Part shown: positions 1 to 6,521 of the stretch, piece by piece
Numbering within the stretch: the stretch's first letter is position 1
Layout of the letters: each line of letters begins with the position of its first letter
Source of the DNA: CAZVKN01 sp964627035
GTDB taxonomy: Bacteria > Electryoneota > AABM5-125-24 > Hatepunaeales > Hatepunaeaceae
Assembly (NCBI GenBank): GCA_964627035.1
Contig: CAZVKN010000007.1
Coordinates: 32,633-96,632 of the forward strand
Reading direction: 5' to 3'
DNA length: 64,000 nucleotides
Position numbers and translations under genes: made by a program
Notes under the pieces: generated by a model
Database searches by the model: none
Told to the model about the DNA's origin: nothing
The model's input: the letters and a program-made list of their open reading frames with translations, nothing else

Positions 1-1
1 A

Positions 2-151
2 TTCCGCGAAGAAACCCGCTGGCCCGGATACTACTTCCGCTCAGACCTTCCGGAGATGAAAGATGACTGGAAAGTTTTCGCAAACTGCAAGTGGGATCCT
101 GCAACCGGCGATTGGGAAATGATGAAACGACCGATTCACGAGTTGTTCTAA
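2..151 (+). CDS. aprA: Adenylylsulfate reductase alpha subunit, C-terminal end (partial)
   Basis: Only the last 49 codons lie in the window; the gene enters from the left edge in frame 2 and stops at TAA 149-151. The tail contains RWPGYYFRSD and, further on, CKWDPATGDWEM, which match the conserved C-terminus of AprA (ETRWPGYY is close to invariant in the family). AprA is the FAD subunit of cytoplasmic APS reductase, which reduces APS to sulfite and AMP in dissimilatory sulfate reduction. The downstream qmo and dsr genes support this. aprB and sat would be expected just outside the window. The assignment rests on the motif and the context, since the catalytic part is not visible. Confidence 0.88.
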   Translation, partial: FREETRWPGYYFRSDLPEMKDDWKVFANCKWDPATGDWEMMKRPIHELF

Positions 152-165
152 TCCCTCTGACTGAT

Positions 166-189
166 GTCGGGGGTCTCACGACCCCCGAC
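166..189. terminator. Perfect 10-bp hairpin after aprA
   Basis: GTCGGGGGTC and GACCCCCGAC form a perfect GC-rich inverted repeat around a TCAC loop, 14 bases after the aprA stop codon. The position suits a terminator or an mRNA-stabilising stem. The following bases are CCCTTTG, so the U-tract is weak and factor-independent termination is uncertain. It could instead be another of the many repeat elements of this genome. Confidence 0.5.
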
Positions 190-367
190 CCCTTTGTTAC
201 AAAGAACCGACTTATTGCAGAAATATTTGGACGCAATGTCCATGATAGAATGGAGTATCGGCGCCGGAAGTTTAGAAACTGGATACGGATATGTTCGGTG
301 TGATTCTTCAAGACAGTTTGTGATAATAAGACCAAAAGAAGCATAATTTTTTAAGAGCAGTGAAACT

Positions 368-420
368 GTAGTCGTGGTTGTCTCAACCACGACATCGGGC
401 TTGAGAAGTGCCTGACGAAT
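368..420. repeat. Repeat family R3 (GTCGTGGTTG hairpin)
   Basis: GTCGTGGTTG and CAACCACGAC pair around a 3-base loop, followed by a second imperfect stem, TCGGGCTTGAG with TGCCTGA. Near-identical copies lie at 1751-1807, 37025-37083 and, shortened, about 56366-56397. Apart from the hairpin at 166-189 and this element, the 319-base gap between aprA and the zinc-ribbon gene shows nothing recognisable. Confidence 0.75.
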
Positions 421-470
421 ATAGAAGAACCTTAAAAAGAGAACCTTTTAACCGTTTGAATAGGACAGAA

Positions 471-752
471 ATGTTGAGCAACGATCATACACCTGAGTCG
501 GCACCCAAATGCGCTCATTGTGGTGAAGAGATGAAAAAAACCGCAATCCCGCGCGAAGCAAATTTTGACGCTCCATACTTTTATGTTTGCTTCAACGACT
601 CATGCTCATACTTCATCGAAGGCTGGGAGTGGATGAAACAAAAATATCAGGTCAATTCCACATACCGCTACCGGATTGATCCGGTGACAGAACAGGAAGC
701 ACCGTTCCCGGTATGGTCGAAAGATGCGATGCGTGATAGGATAATTGAGTAG
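471..752 (+). CDS. Small zinc-ribbon protein of the apr/qmo locus
   Basis: A 93-residue soluble protein. Two cysteine pairs (KCAHC near residue 14, and CFNDSC about 30 residues later) form a four-Cys zinc or Fe-S ribbon, and the C-terminal half is acidic and aromatic. I choose ATG 471 because AGGACAG lies 5-8 bases upstream; an in-frame extension to 408 would run into repeat R3. Small ribbon proteins of this kind recur beside sulfate-reduction genes, so a role with APS reductase is plausible from context. The function is unknown. Confidence 0.7.
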   Translation: MLSNDHTPESAPKCAHCGEEMKKTAIPREANFDAPYFYVCFNDSCSYFIEGWEWMKQKYQVNSTYRYRIDPVTEQEAPFPVWSKDAMRDRIIE

Positions 753-754
753 TT

Positions 755-845
755 GAAAAGTTAATAAGTTGACAAGTTTTCAAGTTTGATAATTTGATAT
801 TACTTGCAGACTTGCCAACTTGCTAACTTTCAAACCTGGAAACTT
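755..845. repeat. Repeat family R9 (AAGTTGACAAGTT type)
   Basis: Degenerate inverted element built from AAGTTGACAAGTTTTCAAG on the left and CTTGCCAACTTGCTAAC on the right. It fills the whole gap between the zinc-ribbon and YkgJ genes. A second large copy is at 55355-55505 and a half copy at 31358-31387. Confidence 0.65.
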
Positions 846-847
846 CA

Positions 848-1678
848 ATGGAAGAACTGAAAAAACTGAAAAAAACCATTCTGGAAGATTACCCACACCT
901 CGATGAGAACGACAAGTTCAAATTCGTGTGCGGTCCAAAACTGGAATGTTTCAATAAATGCTGTTGTGATGTGAACATCTTTCTGACACCCTATGATGTG
1001 CTGCGAATGCGTAAAGCTGCCGGTATCGGATCCGGCAAGTTTCTGGCGGATTACACCATAATTCCGTTTGATAGAAACCTGAAGTTGCCGATGCCTCTGA
1101 TGCAGCTTGATGACAGTGATGACAAACGGTGTCATTTTGTGGATAAAGAGAAAGGATGCACAATTTACGGTGATCGTCCGTGGCCCTGCCGCATGTATCC
1201 GTTGGGGATGGGTTCACCGGGTGAATTGGCAGGTGAAGACAAAAAGCCGTTCTACTTTGTGATGAAGGAGGATGTGTGCAAAGGTCACGACTGTCCTAAG
1301 GAATGGTCGGTCGGTGAGTGGATGGCGGATCAGGGTGTTGACGAGTACGTCGAATTCGGTGAGTTGTACAAAGAGATTTCTTTACATCCTGCATTCGCAA
1401 ACAGTAAATTCAAACTGACCGCTAAGCAGGTTGACCTGTACTGGATCGCACTTTACGACCTTGATAAGTTCCGCCGTTTCATCTTTGACAGCAGTTTCTT
1501 TGACAGGATCGTTGTGGAACCTGATGAGGTCGAGCGGATCCGCACAGATGACGAAGCCTTGCTGCGGTTCGGTTTTCGTTGGATCAGGATGAGCCTGTTT
1601 GGTGAGAAGACATTCAAAATCACAGAACAGGCGAGAGAGAAAGCGTTGAGGATAGAAAAACCGGTGACGAAGGTATAG
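848..1678 (+). CDS. YkgJ-family cysteine-cluster protein
   Basis: 276 residues. It has the CxxCxxCC-type arrangement of the YkgJ family: CFNKCCCDV near residue 35 and, later, KGCTIYGDRPWPCRMYP, a pattern that usually binds a metal or Fe-S cluster. The rest is soluble with no signal peptide or membrane segment. It sits between aprA and qmoC, so it may serve the APS reductase/Qmo system, for example in cluster assembly; that role is inferred only from position. Start ATG 848 lies directly after repeat R9 with no strong ribosome-binding site. Confidence 0.75.
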   Translation: MEELKKLKKTILEDYPHLDENDKFKFVCGPKLECFNKCCCDVNIFLTPYDVLRMRKAAGIGSGKFLADYTIIPFDRNLKLPMPLMQLDDSDDKRCHFVDKEKGCTIYGDRPWPCRMYPLGMGSPGELAGEDKKPFYFVMKEDVCKGHDCPKEWSVGEWMADQGVDEYVEFGELYKEISLHPAFANSKFKLTAKQVDLYWIALYDLDKFRRFIFDSSFFDRIVVEPDEVERIRTDDEALLRFGFRWIRMSLFGEKTFKITEQAREKALRIEKPVTKV

Positions 1679-1683
1679 ATACG

Positions 1684-1877
1684 TAGCCCGGTTTCTCCGA
1701 AACCGGGGGTGATTACATATTTTGAGGGTGTCAACTTTGTAGTGATACCTGTAGTCGTGGTTGTCCCAACCACGACGTCGAGCTTGAGACAAGCCCGACT
1801 ATAAATAACAGGATCACTTTTAAGTTGATATTCTCCATACTTTAATAATCACGGCTTCGGAGAAGCCGAGCTACATG
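1684..1877. repeat. Three stacked repeats: R6, R3, R6 inverted
   Basis: R6 (GTAGCCCGGTTTCTCCGAAACCGGG) occupies 1684-1707 with a perfect 8-bp stem. A full R3 copy lies at 1751-1807. An inverted R6 copy (CGGCTTC-GGA-GAAGCCG) at 1852-1868 ends just before the qmoC ribosome-binding site. Together they fill the 210-base gap. Confidence 0.7.
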
Positions 1878-1888
1878 GTGAGGAACCA

Positions 1889-3046
1889 ATGGCTGAAATA
1901 GCAGTCAAACCGGACATAGATTTTTTACGTCGTATCAAGCTCTCCGGTGGAGACGACGTAAAGAAATGCTACCAATGCGCAACCTGTTCATCGGTGTGTG
2001 ATCTGTCACCGGAAGATGCGCCGTTTCCGCGTAAGGAGATGCTGTACGCAGGTTGGGGGTGGAAGGATAAACTGGTAACGGATCCGGACGTTTGGTTATG
2101 TCATCAATGTAATGATTGTTCGGTACGTTGTCCGCGCGATGTTAAGCCGGGTGATGTGATGGCGGCGGTGCGGAATTATGCATTTGAGCACTATGCTATT
2201 CCCCAATTTATGGGAAAACTCGTTGCGAGTTCGGGTGGATTGCTACCGTTGATGCTGATCCCGATAATCATTTTGACTGCAATAATGTTTGCAACTACGG
2301 GTGGTGATTTTGCTCCTCTGTTTGACGGTACGATGGATCATGTTGATTTCAAATACTTCCTCAAACATGATTATGCTGATGCGACGTTTGTGCTTGGAAA
2401 CATTCTGGTGTTCACTCTGTTGGCGATCAGTCTAACCCGATTCTGGAAGGGAATGAACGCTTCATGGAGCGGTGAATCAAAAGTGGGGTTCATTCCTGCA
2501 CTTATTTCGACCATCACCACAATACTATTGCATAAGCGTTTCAGATTTTGTGATGCTGCAGGATATCGAAACTTAGCGCATTTATTCATATTCTTTGGAT
2601 TTGCGGCGGCGTTCATATCTACGTTATGGGCGGCATTTAATATGTTATTGCTGACTAAAGTGTTGGGATTGGAAGGATTTTATCCACCATATTCATTGTT
2701 TAATCCGCTCAAGATAATGGGTAATCTCGGTGGAATCGGGATTATTATCGGATTTGTGATGGTTCTGATGCAACGTAGCAAAGATCCCAAAAGTAGTGGC
2801 AAAACCACTTACAGCATGAGTGTGTTGATCTGGATGATTGGAATCATTGCTTTTAGCGGAATGTTTGCTCAATTCTTCCGCATGTGGGAAATGCCAATGT
2901 TTGCATATCCGACCTACTTCATTCATTTGACAACTGTATTTTACCTGCTGTGGTATGCGCCGTATAGCCAGATCGGGCATATGTTTTACCGTACAGTGGC
3001 AATGATCTATGCAACAGGCATTGATCGAAAAGCAAGGGAATTGTAA
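1889..3046 (+). CDS. qmoC: Quinone-interacting membrane oxidoreductase subunit QmoC
   Basis: 385 residues. The N-terminal HdrC-like part binds two [4Fe-4S] clusters (C27/C30/C33/C37 in CYQCATCSSVC and C71/C74/C77/C81 in CHQCNDCSVRC). From about residue 110 there is an HdrE-like membrane domain with about six hydrophobic helices expected to carry heme b. QmoC anchors the Qmo complex and delivers menaquinol electrons through QmoAB to APS reductase. GTGAGGA precedes ATG 1889. Unusually, qmoC lies 2.2 kb upstream of qmoAB instead of following them. Its stop codon TAA is the first three bases of repeat R2. Confidence 0.93.
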   Translation: MAEIAVKPDIDFLRRIKLSGGDDVKKCYQCATCSSVCDLSPEDAPFPRKEMLYAGWGWKDKLVTDPDVWLCHQCNDCSVRCPRDVKPGDVMAAVRNYAFEHYAIPQFMGKLVASSGGLLPLMLIPIIILTAIMFATTGGDFAPLFDGTMDHVDFKYFLKHDYADATFVLGNILVFTLLAISLTRFWKGMNASWSGESKVGFIPALISTITTILLHKRFRFCDAAGYRNLAHLFIFFGFAAAFISTLWAAFNMLLLTKVLGLEGFYPPYSLFNPLKIMGNLGGIGIIIGFVMVLMQRSKDPKSSGKTTYSMSVLIWMIGIIAFSGMFAQFFRMWEMPMFAYPTYFIHLTTVFYLLWYAPYSQIGHMFYRTVAMIYATGIDRKAREL

Positions 3047-3119
3047 CCACCAAGTCACCAAGACACCAAGAAAACCAAAAACCTCTTTTCTTCTTGGTGG
3101 CTTTGTGTCTTGGTGGTTA
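3044..3119. repeat. Repeat family R2 (AACCACCAAG ... CTTGGTGGTT)
   Basis: Long inverted repeat: the left arm TAACCACCAAGTCACCAAG and the right arm reading CTTTGTGTCTTGGTGGTTA pair over about 27 bases around an A/C/T-rich loop. Other copies are at 5137-5206, 15573-15621 (shortened), 57685-57758 (CGAAG variant) and 59007-59073. The left end provides the qmoC stop codon. Confidence 0.85.
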
Positions 3120-3153
3120 GGTTTAGGATTTGTGGAAAAAAAGGGAGACTACA

Positions 3154-3726
3154 ATGGAACTTAAAGGTTCAAAGACAGAAAAAAACTTGATGGCGGCGTT
3201 TGCAGGGGAATCTCAGGCACGCAACCGCTACACATACTTTGCGAGCAAGGCAAAGAAAGATGGTTACGTCCAGATTGCCGATATATTCACCGAAACTGCT
3301 AATCAAGAGAAAGAACACGCTAAACGGTTGTTCAAGCTGATGGAAGGTGGTGAGGTTGAAATTACCGGATCATTTCCTGCCGGTGTAATCGGTGATACTT
3401 ACGACAACCTCATTGCATCCGCAGAAGGTGAGAATTATGAGCATACGATCATGTATCCCGAATTTGCACAGATTGCGAAGGATGAAGGGTTCAAGCTGAT
3501 CGCTGCAGTATTCACGAGCATCGCCGTAGCCGAGAAACAGCATGAAAAACGTTACGTAGAATTAGCTGAGAACATCAAGGCTGGTCGTGTTTTCGAGCGT
3601 GATGGCGTGGTCATTTGGCGGTGTCGGAATTGTGGTTTCCTCCACGAAGCGAAAAAAGCTCCAAAAGTATGCCCCGCTTGCGATCATCCGCGAGCATATT
3701 TTGAGATATTGGGTGAGAACTGGTAG
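3154..3726 (+). CDS. Rubrerythrin
   Basis: 190 residues. The N-terminal ferritin-like four-helix domain has the diiron ligands of rubrerythrin (ESQARNRY near residue 19, NQEKEHAKR, EYEHTIMYPEF, AEKQHEKRY). The C-terminal rubredoxin-like domain has WRCRNCG and KVCPACDHP. It acts as a cytoplasmic NAD(P)H-linked peroxidase that protects anaerobes from peroxide. Start ATG 3154 follows GGGAGAC; a TTG at 3130 is possible but lacks a ribosome-binding site. It sits between qmoC and qmoAB, probably reflecting oxygen protection of the sulfur enzymes. Confidence 0.93.
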   Translation: MELKGSKTEKNLMAAFAGESQARNRYTYFASKAKKDGYVQIADIFTETANQEKEHAKRLFKLMEGGEVEITGSFPAGVIGDTYDNLIASAEGENYEHTIMYPEFAQIAKDEGFKLIAAVFTSIAVAEKQHEKRYVELAENIKAGRVFERDGVVIWRCRNCGFLHEAKKAPKVCPACDHPRAYFEILGENW

Positions 3727-3793
3727 AAGTTGCACGCAAGGCATGCAAAATAGGCAAAGTTCGCAAAACAATCCAAAACTATAGAGGTTTAAA

Positions 3794-4618
3794 ATGAAAA
3801 GAGTATTTTTTTTACTATTAATCGTTTTTCTGTCCACTTCGGTGACCGCTGGGGAGAAATGGGAAGAAGAACTCTTGGAGGATGTCGTTGAAATCAAAGG
3901 TGACAAAATGGTCATTGAGAGCTATGGTCTCATTAGTATGGAAGATTTTGGCGAATCAAGCAATATGCAGGTTAGAATCTACAGTGAAGCGCCTGCCGAG
4001 GGCTCAATTAGTAGAGATAACTTTGTATCAATGACATCAATGATTTCACTCCCATATTTCATTGTGTTAGGTGAGTACACTGAAATTGATGCACCTATTG
4101 GCAAAGTTGATATGGAAATAAGTATTTATATGGCTGTCACTGGACTTCAGGTGGAATTCAAAGACCATGTAAATGACCTAACTACAAGGGAAACGCAAAA
4201 GTGGAGTGAGAGTAATTATCTACCAGATTCATATGCTGACCAAGCAAAATATGAAGATATGATCAAACAGGATGTTGTTAAGATCAAAGACAACAAGATG
4301 ATATTAGAGGATTTTGGTCTCGTTGAGGTATTGGATGAGTATGGTGGCACTAATAATCTACAAGTTAAACTCTATTGTGAAGCACCTTCACAAGGCATAA
4401 TTGGTCGAGATAATTTTCTATCAATGGCAACAATGATGTACTTTACCGTGCTTTTCGAGATGGGCAAATATAGTAAAATTGATGCACCTATCGGAAAATT
4501 TGATTTTGAGTTAAACATCTATATGTCAGCAAATGGTTTTCAACTTGAGATGAAAGACAATGTAAATAATACGACTAATAGAATGACGCAAACGTGGAAA
4601 GAAGTGATGACTGAATAA
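3794..4618 (+). CDS. Secreted protein with two tandem copies of an unknown ~120-residue domain
   Basis: 274 residues with an N-terminal signal peptide (MKRVFFLLLIVFLSTSVTAG). The mature part is an internal duplication: residues about 24-140 and 150-270 align throughout, sharing blocks such as VxIKxxKMxxExxGL, SRDNFxSM or GRDNFLSM, IDAPIGK and IYM. No catalytic motif or lipobox is visible, and I do not recognise the family. By eye the gene is richer in A and T than the qmo and dsr genes around it, which may indicate a recent arrival. Start ATG 3794 follows AGAGGTT. Periplasmic or secreted location is inferred. Confidence 0.72.
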   Translation: MKRVFFLLLIVFLSTSVTAGEKWEEELLEDVVEIKGDKMVIESYGLISMEDFGESSNMQVRIYSEAPAEGSISRDNFVSMTSMISLPYFIVLGEYTEIDAPIGKVDMEISIYMAVTGLQVEFKDHVNDLTTRETQKWSESNYLPDSYADQAKYEDMIKQDVVKIKDNKMILEDFGLVEVLDEYGGTNNLQVKLYCEAPSQGIIGRDNFLSMATMMYFTVLFEMGKYSKIDAPIGKFDFELNIYMSANGFQLEMKDNVNNTTNRMTQTWKEVMTE

Positions 4619-4772
4619 ATGTATCTTCCAATAGATTATTAGATCAATATTGCTTTGCGACTCAGTGATTTTGCTCGAGAGTAATCATAATGTACTCTAA
4701 TTATTACAACTTGAGTCCTCAATCATTGAGGGCACCATCAAAAACAAATAGCACAACAACAAGAGTACCATT

Positions 4773-5126
4773 ATGAACGAAATAGTTAAAAACCTGTTCC
4801 ACAGCATAGACGCCATGGACACAGACAAATTTGTAACCTTCTTAACCGATGATGCGGAATTCCGGTTCGGTAACGCACCGAGCGCAATTGGCAAAGAGCA
4901 GATACATCAAGGTGTCGCTGGATTCTTCTCATCAATTAAAGGTTTGAGCCACGAATTGGCATATGCCCATGTTACCGATGATACGGTAATCACTGAAGGA
5001 ACAGTAACCTATACCCGGTTTGATGATTCAAAATTGAGTGTGTCGTTCTGCAATGTCTTCGGAATGAAAGGCGACCTGATCCAACGGTATTTCATATATA
5101 TAGACCTAAATGAACTGTACGCTTAA
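4773..5126 (+). CDS. NTF2/SnoaL-like fold protein
   Basis: 117 residues, soluble. The pattern of an N-terminal helix pair (NEIVKNLFHSIDAMD), then FLTDDAEFRFG and repeated beta strands ending in FCNVFGMKGDLIQRYFIYID, is that of the SnoaL-like (NTF2 superfamily) fold. Members are isomerases, hydrolases or ligand binders, and the substrate cannot be told. It is flanked by repeats on the right and an empty 154-base gap on the left, so it is probably its own unit. Confidence 0.7.
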   Translation: MNEIVKNLFHSIDAMDTDKFVTFLTDDAEFRFGNAPSAIGKEQIHQGVAGFFSSIKGLSHELAYAHVTDDTVITEGTVTYTRFDDSKLSVSFCNVFGMKGDLIQRYFIYIDLNELYA

Positions 5127-5136
5127 AAAGAAGGCG

Positions 5137-5246
5137 TAACCACCAAGTCACCAAGACACAAAGAAGAGAAGAATCAGATTTTGTTTTACTTGGTGTCTTG
5201 GTGGTTCGAAAAAAAACTTTGCGACTTAGCGTCTTTGCGTGAGAAT
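5137..5246. repeat. R2 copy followed by half of an R5 element
   Basis: 5137-5206 is a complete R2 inverted repeat (TAACCACCAAGTCACC to CTTGGTGTCTTGGTGGTT). 5217-5246 is the right half of family R5 (CTTTGCGACTTAGCGTCTTTGCGTGAGAAT) with its left half missing. qmoA starts 20 bases later. Confidence 0.75.
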
Positions 5247-5265
5247 AAAATAAAAAGTTCAATTA

Positions 5266-6519
5266 ATGGAAACACAACCTATAGAAACTACTTCCGCTGA
5301 CTTACTCGTTGTCGGTGGAGGAATCGCTGGAGTTACCGCTGCGGTGGAAGCTGCTGAGACCGGTAAAACAGTGATTATATTAGAAAAAGATCATTCTCTC
5401 GGTGGACGGGTAGCGCAATTGGATCGTTACTTTCCGAAGCTATGTCCACCGGTGTGTGGATTGGAAATTAACTTCAGGCGCATTCGCCAAAATCCGAATA
5501 TCCAAGTGATAACCGGAGCTACTGCATCCAAAATTAGCGGTGATCCGGGCAATTACAATGCTGAAGTGAACGTTGAACCACGATTCGTCAATGAAAATTG
5601 TACCGCTTGTGGAGATTGCGAGGATGCGTGCACAATTGAAGTGGATGATCCATTCAACCTTGGAATAACCAAAGCAAAGGCTATCAGGCTACCTCATAAG
5701 ATGGCATTTCCGAACCGTTTCTTCATTGAACCATCCGTAGTGAATAACCCTGCGATGGCGGAAGCAGCTAAAGCCTGTAAAGTGGATGCGATTGAACTCG
5801 ATATGCAACCGCAAACACTGACACTTAATGTCAAAACCGTTGTATGGGCTACCGGATGGACACCGTATGATGCAAATAACCTGACCGGTGAGCTTGGATT
5901 TGGTCGGATGCCGAACATCGTTACCAATATGATGATGGAACGGATGAAGGCTATTGCTGGTAATGAAGGTAAAATGACTCGTCCTTCCGATGATGGTGAA
6001 ATTAAATCCGCAGCGTTTGTACAGTGTGCCGGATCGCGTGATGAGAATCATCTGCCGTACTGTTCAGCAATTTGTTGTATGGCTTCATTGAAGCAAAGTC
6101 GTTATCTGCGTGAGCAGTATCCCGATTGTGAAGTACACATATTTTTCATTGATGCACGAACCCCTGGTCGATGGGAAGATTTCTATCAGGAAGTCCAGGA
6201 TGATCCGAAAACCATCATCCATCGTGGTAAAGTTGCCAACATTGAACCTGATGATGATGGAATGGTCAAATTGACCGCTGAAAACACATTGACTGGAAAG
6301 TTAGAGCAGGTTACGGTTGATTTGGCAATTCTCGCAACCGGAATGAAACCGAACAACAGTTTCCCGGTTGATCTCAATGCGGATGATTACGGATTTATAG
6401 CCGGAGTTGAAGGTATGTACACAGCCGGAGTTGCAACCGGACCCAAAGACGTTGCCGGATCGGTGCAAGAAGCGACCGGTGCTGCTATCCTGACCATGAA
6501 ACATACAGCGAGGGTGTGA
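5266..6519 (+). CDS. qmoA: QmoA, HdrA-like flavoprotein of the Qmo complex
   Basis: 417 residues. The FAD dinucleotide fold starts at residue 14 (VVGGGIAGVTAA). PKLCPPVCGLE follows, then one [4Fe-4S] motif (C112/C115/C118/C122, CTACGDCEDAC) and the HdrA-type block QCAGSRDENHLPYCSAICC. It is a cytoplasmic flavin and Fe-S subunit that, with QmoB and QmoC, links the menaquinol pool to APS reductase. The gene has no strong ribosome-binding site at ATG 5266. It is followed at once by qmoB, with translational coupling possible through GTGATCATG. Confidence 0.93.
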   Translation: METQPIETTSADLLVVGGGIAGVTAAVEAAETGKTVIILEKDHSLGGRVAQLDRYFPKLCPPVCGLEINFRRIRQNPNIQVITGATASKISGDPGNYNAEVNVEPRFVNENCTACGDCEDACTIEVDDPFNLGITKAKAIRLPHKMAFPNRFFIEPSVVNNPAMAEAAKACKVDAIELDMQPQTLTLNVKTVVWATGWTPYDANNLTGELGFGRMPNIVTNMMMERMKAIAGNEGKMTRPSDDGEIKSAAFVQCAGSRDENHLPYCSAICCMASLKQSRYLREQYPDCEVHIFFIDARTPGRWEDFYQEVQDDPKTIIHRGKVANIEPDDDGMVKLTAENTLTGKLEQVTVDLAILATGMKPNNSFPVDLNADDYGFIAGVEGMYTAGVATGPKDVAGSVQEATGAAILTMKHTARV

Positions 6520-6521
6520 TC

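Noticed and set aside
166..189. A riboswitch downstream of aprA
   Set aside because: Only a single simple hairpin is present, at the end of a gene and not before one.
408..470. Longer form of the zinc-ribbon protein from 408
   Set aside because: The added part overlaps repeat R3 and has no ribosome-binding site, whereas ATG 471 has one.
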